Positions 60,766-64,000 of a stretch of DNA of 64,000 bases are shown here, one piece after another. The notes below the pieces were generated by a model, which saw only the letters and a list, made by a program, of their open reading frames with translations, was not told where the DNA came from and did not search any database. The stretch is from NCBI GenBank assembly GCA_021399435.1, contig JAJTUP010000025.1, forward strand, positions 372,001 to 436,000, given 5' to 3'. The DNA is from Diaporthe sp. PMI_573 (lineage: Eukaryota > Ascomycota > Sordariomycetes > Diaporthales > Diaporthaceae). The position numbers and the translations under genes are program-made. Every line of letters begins with the position of its first letter. Position 1 is the stretch's first letter.

Positions 60766-61124
60766 TATGACTGATCTGAATTTCGTTCCGCAGAGTTTCC
60801 GGTGTATATTCTGAGAAACTAGGGTCGGTGACGAGTGAAAGTCTGCTCCTCTTTTTCACACTGGCAAGAACACCTGGCCCAAACTCTACGTTAGCATAGC
60901 TCCGCTTTGTCCTATAGGGACATGAATTCCAATTGGTGCCCGCAGCGAGTGTGAATGCACATGCTCCAGCCTCACAAACACCCGACCGCATCCGTCACCT
61001 CTGCTTGATTTCCTGTTTGGCGAAACGATTTCAAGCCATTCTTCTGTGCACCTGCTCTCTAGACAGTACTGCTGTGACCATCCCTTATTCAATCTACACA
61101 GTGAGAGAAGTTGAGAAACCCAAT

Positions 61125-62974
61125 ATGGAGGTTGTTGGCCTGGTCCTCGGGGGTATACCTTTGGCCATCAGTGCTCTGCAACATTATCAATCCTTTTTCA
61201 ACTCTTTTAAGACCGCTCAGCGGGAGCTTGACTCCATCATTCGAGGCCTGCGGACACAACAGCGAATCCTAGAGAATACATGCGAGAAGCTACTCCAAAG
61301 GATCATTCCGCCATCTAATATTGAGATCATGATACAAAACCCTCTCGACCCTCTGTGGACTCAACACGAGGAGCACATCAAGTTGCGCCTGGACCAAGAT
61401 TGGGAAGCATTTCGAGACACAGCCCAGGAGATGGAGAACATCGTCAGGGACCTTCAGGCCAAACTCGCTCTAGATGAGAATGGCAAGGTCAGTACTACCA
61501 AAGTCTTTACCTACTCTGCGATAAATTGATGAGACCTTTGCTTCCTGGAATCAATGGGTCGCCCTCATTCGATAGCTGACCCTGAATATCTGAATTTCAG
61601 CCCGCTTTAAGGGATCAGGCATCATACATCGTCGCGCTCAAAGAAAGAGTACGTTTCACCTTACGAAGCAAAGACTATAGGAGTCTTATTCAAGCTCTGA
61701 TGGAGGGAAATAATTCCCTCGGTACCCTACTCTCGCAAAGCAAGAAGTTGGAACCATTCCGCCAGGCTCGAGTCCGGATCAGATTCATACAAGCAGCCCA
61801 AAAGGTCACGGAAGAAATATACAACAGCTTAAATGCATGCTTAATCTGCCCATGCGCTGGAGGTCACCGATTTGGGATAGCGCTTAGTTCACGAAAAAGT
61901 GCCTTGATTCACATGGCCGATGGACGGCATGCAGCCAAGACAACGTATGGAATTGCATTTGGCAGCAACAGGGGGGACCTCGCAGAGCGCTGGGACCAGT
62001 TTCACGTGTCCTTCGCTAACGACAGCAGTGGTCCGCCATCCGTACCACTGATGCCGAAGGGACATTTCTCCTCCAAGGGATCGAGCAGCATCCGCGGAAT
62101 GACATCGACAAGCGCTGTTCCTGCAATGCCAAACCAAACTTTGACTACGACTTGCCTGGAATTCAGACCCTCACATACCCCTTATGAAGCTCCGACGGGA
62201 GCCAACGACCGTACATCTCAGATAAGGGATTTGTGTGTTGAATTTGTGAAAGGAAATGTGAAGGGAAAAGAAGCCGTGAAGGTAGGGTGCTTTGGCTTTG
62301 TCCCGTGCAAGGAAAATCGGTTTTATCTTTTCCATGAAACCTGCAACCCAGCAGGGTCCACATTCATTACCCTGAAGGAGATCCTGTCCGGGAATCATTC
62401 GCAATTACCGATGCTTGACTACAGCCAAAAGGTCAAGATCGCATACATACTCTCTTCAAATCTCCTACCTCTTGTCACCACACCTTGGCTAGGGAAGGCA
62501 TTGAATCTTGATCAAATTGCGTTTTTGAGTGTCGAAGAAGGCGTGGAAGGCGTGGTTTACCACCTGGACCGGCCATATCTGGCGAAAAGTCTTCTGACTT
62601 CCCCCAGGACGCCGGATCTGAGCTGCGGACATTCGTCTCACCTTCCTTCTGCCAAGTATAAACCGTTGACGATACTTTCATTGGCATGTTTGCTTGTGCA
62701 AATCATTCTCGGTCAAAGTATGGAGGAGTTCAATATCCGGGATCAGTCATGTTTAGGTTGCCTAATGGCCCAACAAGCTGCTGCGTCCCGAAAGGTCGGT
62801 GCCGTTCTAGCAAAAACTGGGGATATGTATGCGGATGCGGTAAATTGGTGTCTTGAAAATTTCTTGTCTGCGATTAATATGGATGATGAAGAGTTTACCC
62901 ACCGGTATTATTCTACGGTTGTCGCGAAGCTCGAAGAATTAGTGGACATTGTCGAGTATTTCTCATCTTCATGA
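61125..62974 (+). CDS. DUF7580-type fungal protein with helical N terminus (2 exons)
   Basis: Exon 1 is 61125-61487 (MEVVGLVLGGIPLAISALQHY), donor GTCAGT, acceptor CAG, exon 2 is 61601-62974; phase 0 gives 578 residues. The N-terminal sequence is the characteristic start of a large fungal family whose later part is annotated DUF7580. Recognised blocks are ELDSIIRGLRTQQRILENTCEKLL, RVRIRFIQAAQKV, the Cys pair CLICPCAGGHRFGIAL, then KVKIAYILSSNLLPLVTTPWLGKAL and the C-terminal LEELVDIVEYF. The overall plan recalls degenerate kinase-like folds, but catalytic residues were not identified. Members often sit near HET and NLR-type genes; the function is not established. The MEVVG start is preferred over frames that begin further upstream because the family begins there. 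Confidence 0.85.
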
Positions 62975-63921
62975 TCGACAAGGCACTTCACTCCACACGC
63001 TGGCATCCAGACGATGAAGAGAATTATGAGCAAATCCTTCACTAGAGACCTTTTCCCATTCAATATGGCGTTTTGGTGCAAAACGCTTGCACTTGCTCGC
63101 ACGTCGCTACTTAATTACCTTATTAATACTACCACGACGACTCGGCCGTCACCCACGTCTCCCAGCATAACGCGCGTGACTTGACATTGGCAGAACGGAA
63201 CGGATATGAATTCTAACTAATTCGGTAGAAGCTCCGCCTGGTACCAGCAGCGCCAGAAAGTACCCCTGTGGTGACACAATTGGCTTAAGCGCGGCACATT
63301 ATCTGAACCTGTCTGCAAGTCTCCAAAGTAGAATTCGACGGCCCTTTTTCAGTGTCCGGGTACGAAAATAGATCTTTAGGCTCTGCTCGAACAAACCGCT
63401 ATGGCAAGTCACTTTTTTTCCCGGCCCAGTAGAACTCGGGTATGCGTCACAATACGCTCACCCAGGAACGTAGCGGCGCTCGGCACTCCGAGCGCCGCCC
63501 GTCGTTTTCATCCTGTCAGCCCAGGATGCACACATGCACCTTTTGAAGGCCGAGATACATTCGCAACTTGCACCGCCAACCACATCAATTGGTTCGCACA
63601 CTGGTAAGACGGGATGTGGTCGGCAATCACTCATCTTTTCCGCCGCAGTACACACTTCTCCGATCTCGCACCTTATCACAGGCCCCTCAGTGGTCGATCC
63701 CGCGCCCGCTGGGCAGATAGATCCGTCTCTATAAGCCACTCATCGTTTAATAGGGGTTGGCTGACCTCCCGTCTATGCAACTTCGAGCCCGTACGAGAGG
63801 ATGACTTCCGGGACTAAACATCATCTCTTGGCCCAAACCGACAGCCTGCCTCCTGCCCTCCGTGCTTCGATTTCCCCACGTCAACATCAAACGTGTGTGT
63901 ACTTCTTTAATTAGAACCGCC
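62975..63921. other. Intergenic with a HET-gene relic
   Basis: Apart from the relic at 63338-63443, no gene or repeat is recognised. Confidence 0.45.
63338..63443 (-). pseudogene. Relic of the third HET gene (C-terminal fragment)
   Basis: About 106 bp aligning end to end with 54816-54920 of the HET pseudogene, same strand. Shared blocks are CAGTGTCCGG, CTCTGCT, GCAAGTC, and the exact 20-mer ending CCCAGTAGAACTCGGGTAT. It corresponds to the IPEFYWA...VSGHWKGVV region, with in-frame stops. No rest of the gene was seen around it. Confidence 0.7.
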
Positions 63922-64000
63922 ATGCAGCCCCAAGCCAACATCACGCCCCAACAAGGCCCAGGGGACATCGAGAAAATAGCGCCAGAGTTGATGGGAAGCA
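63922..64000 (+). CDS. Possible 5' end of a gene running off the window
   Basis: ATG in the context ACCGCCATGC opens a frame (MQPQANITPQQGPGDIEK...) that is still open at the window edge, 26 codons on. Codon choice looks gene-like, but the piece is too short to assign. Confidence 0.3.
   Translation, partial: MQPQANITPQQGPGDIEKIAPELMGS

Overview
The window looks like nuclear DNA of a filamentous ascomycete (Pezizomycotina, probably Sordariomycetes). Evidence: short GT-AG introns of about 50-90 bp in nearly every gene, HET-domain genes, 2EXR/F-box-like proteins, Zn2Cys6 regulators, secreted plant-polysaccharide-degrading enzymes, and a Copia element with dense C-to-T/G-to-A damage of the kind left by repeat-induced point mutation (RIP). 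Species cannot be named from sequence alone. Gene models were built by hand from splice sites and reading phase.

Layout, left to right. 0.5-5.2 kb: a secreted 8-cysteine protein and a mitochondrial-type short-chain dehydrogenase, both minus strand. 5.2-7.8 kb: no recognisable gene. 7.8-10.2 kb: a frameshifted HET gene with a 60-bp repeat in its 3' end. 11.6-12.7 kb: an AA9 lytic polysaccharide monooxygenase. 13.1-14.3 kb: a 2EXR-like protein. 15.5-22.1 kb: a divergent pair, the RSC subunit Rsc9 (minus) and an 855-residue protein with a Zn2Cys6 domain near its C terminus (plus). 22.4-23.7 kb: a GH53 galactanase. 24.4-30.1 kb: an eroding block with a dispersed repeat, a HET gene with an in-frame stop, an intact unknown gene and a multiply broken gene.

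31.2-38.75 kb: a complete 7.5-kb Copia retrotransposon with 255-bp LTRs differing at one base and a perfect 5-bp target duplication (ACACG), but with gag-pol riddled by stops. It sits 19 bp upstream of the start codon of a four-exon membrane-protein gene (38.8-41.5 kb) and separates that gene from its promoter. 41.5-44.7 kb: no gene seen. 44.7-47.3 kb: a seven-exon Zn2Cys6/Fungal_trans regulator. 47.7-48.3 kb: a minisatellite and a second copy of the dispersed repeat. 48.7-49.7 kb: a second 2EXR-like gene. 50.5-53.3 kb: a GH13 alpha-amylase with a CBM20 domain, whose last codons and stop come from a 29-31-bp minisatellite. 54.1-56.7 kb: a third broken HET gene with two membrane segments. 58.8-63.0 kb: a divergent pair, a HeLo-like/zinc-finger protein (minus) and a DUF7580-type protein (plus). 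63.3 kb: a relic of the third HET gene. The window ends in a possible new ORF.

Two themes link the parts. One is a secreted carbohydrate-degradation set (AA9, GH53, GH13-CBM20) of a plant-associated or saprotrophic lifestyle. The other is fungal self/non-self or cell-death type genes: three HET genes, all broken, one HET relic, and an apparently intact HeLo-like/DUF7580 pair. The most striking signals are the trans-mobilised-looking, coding-dead Copia element beside a live gene and the consistent disabling of all HET genes.
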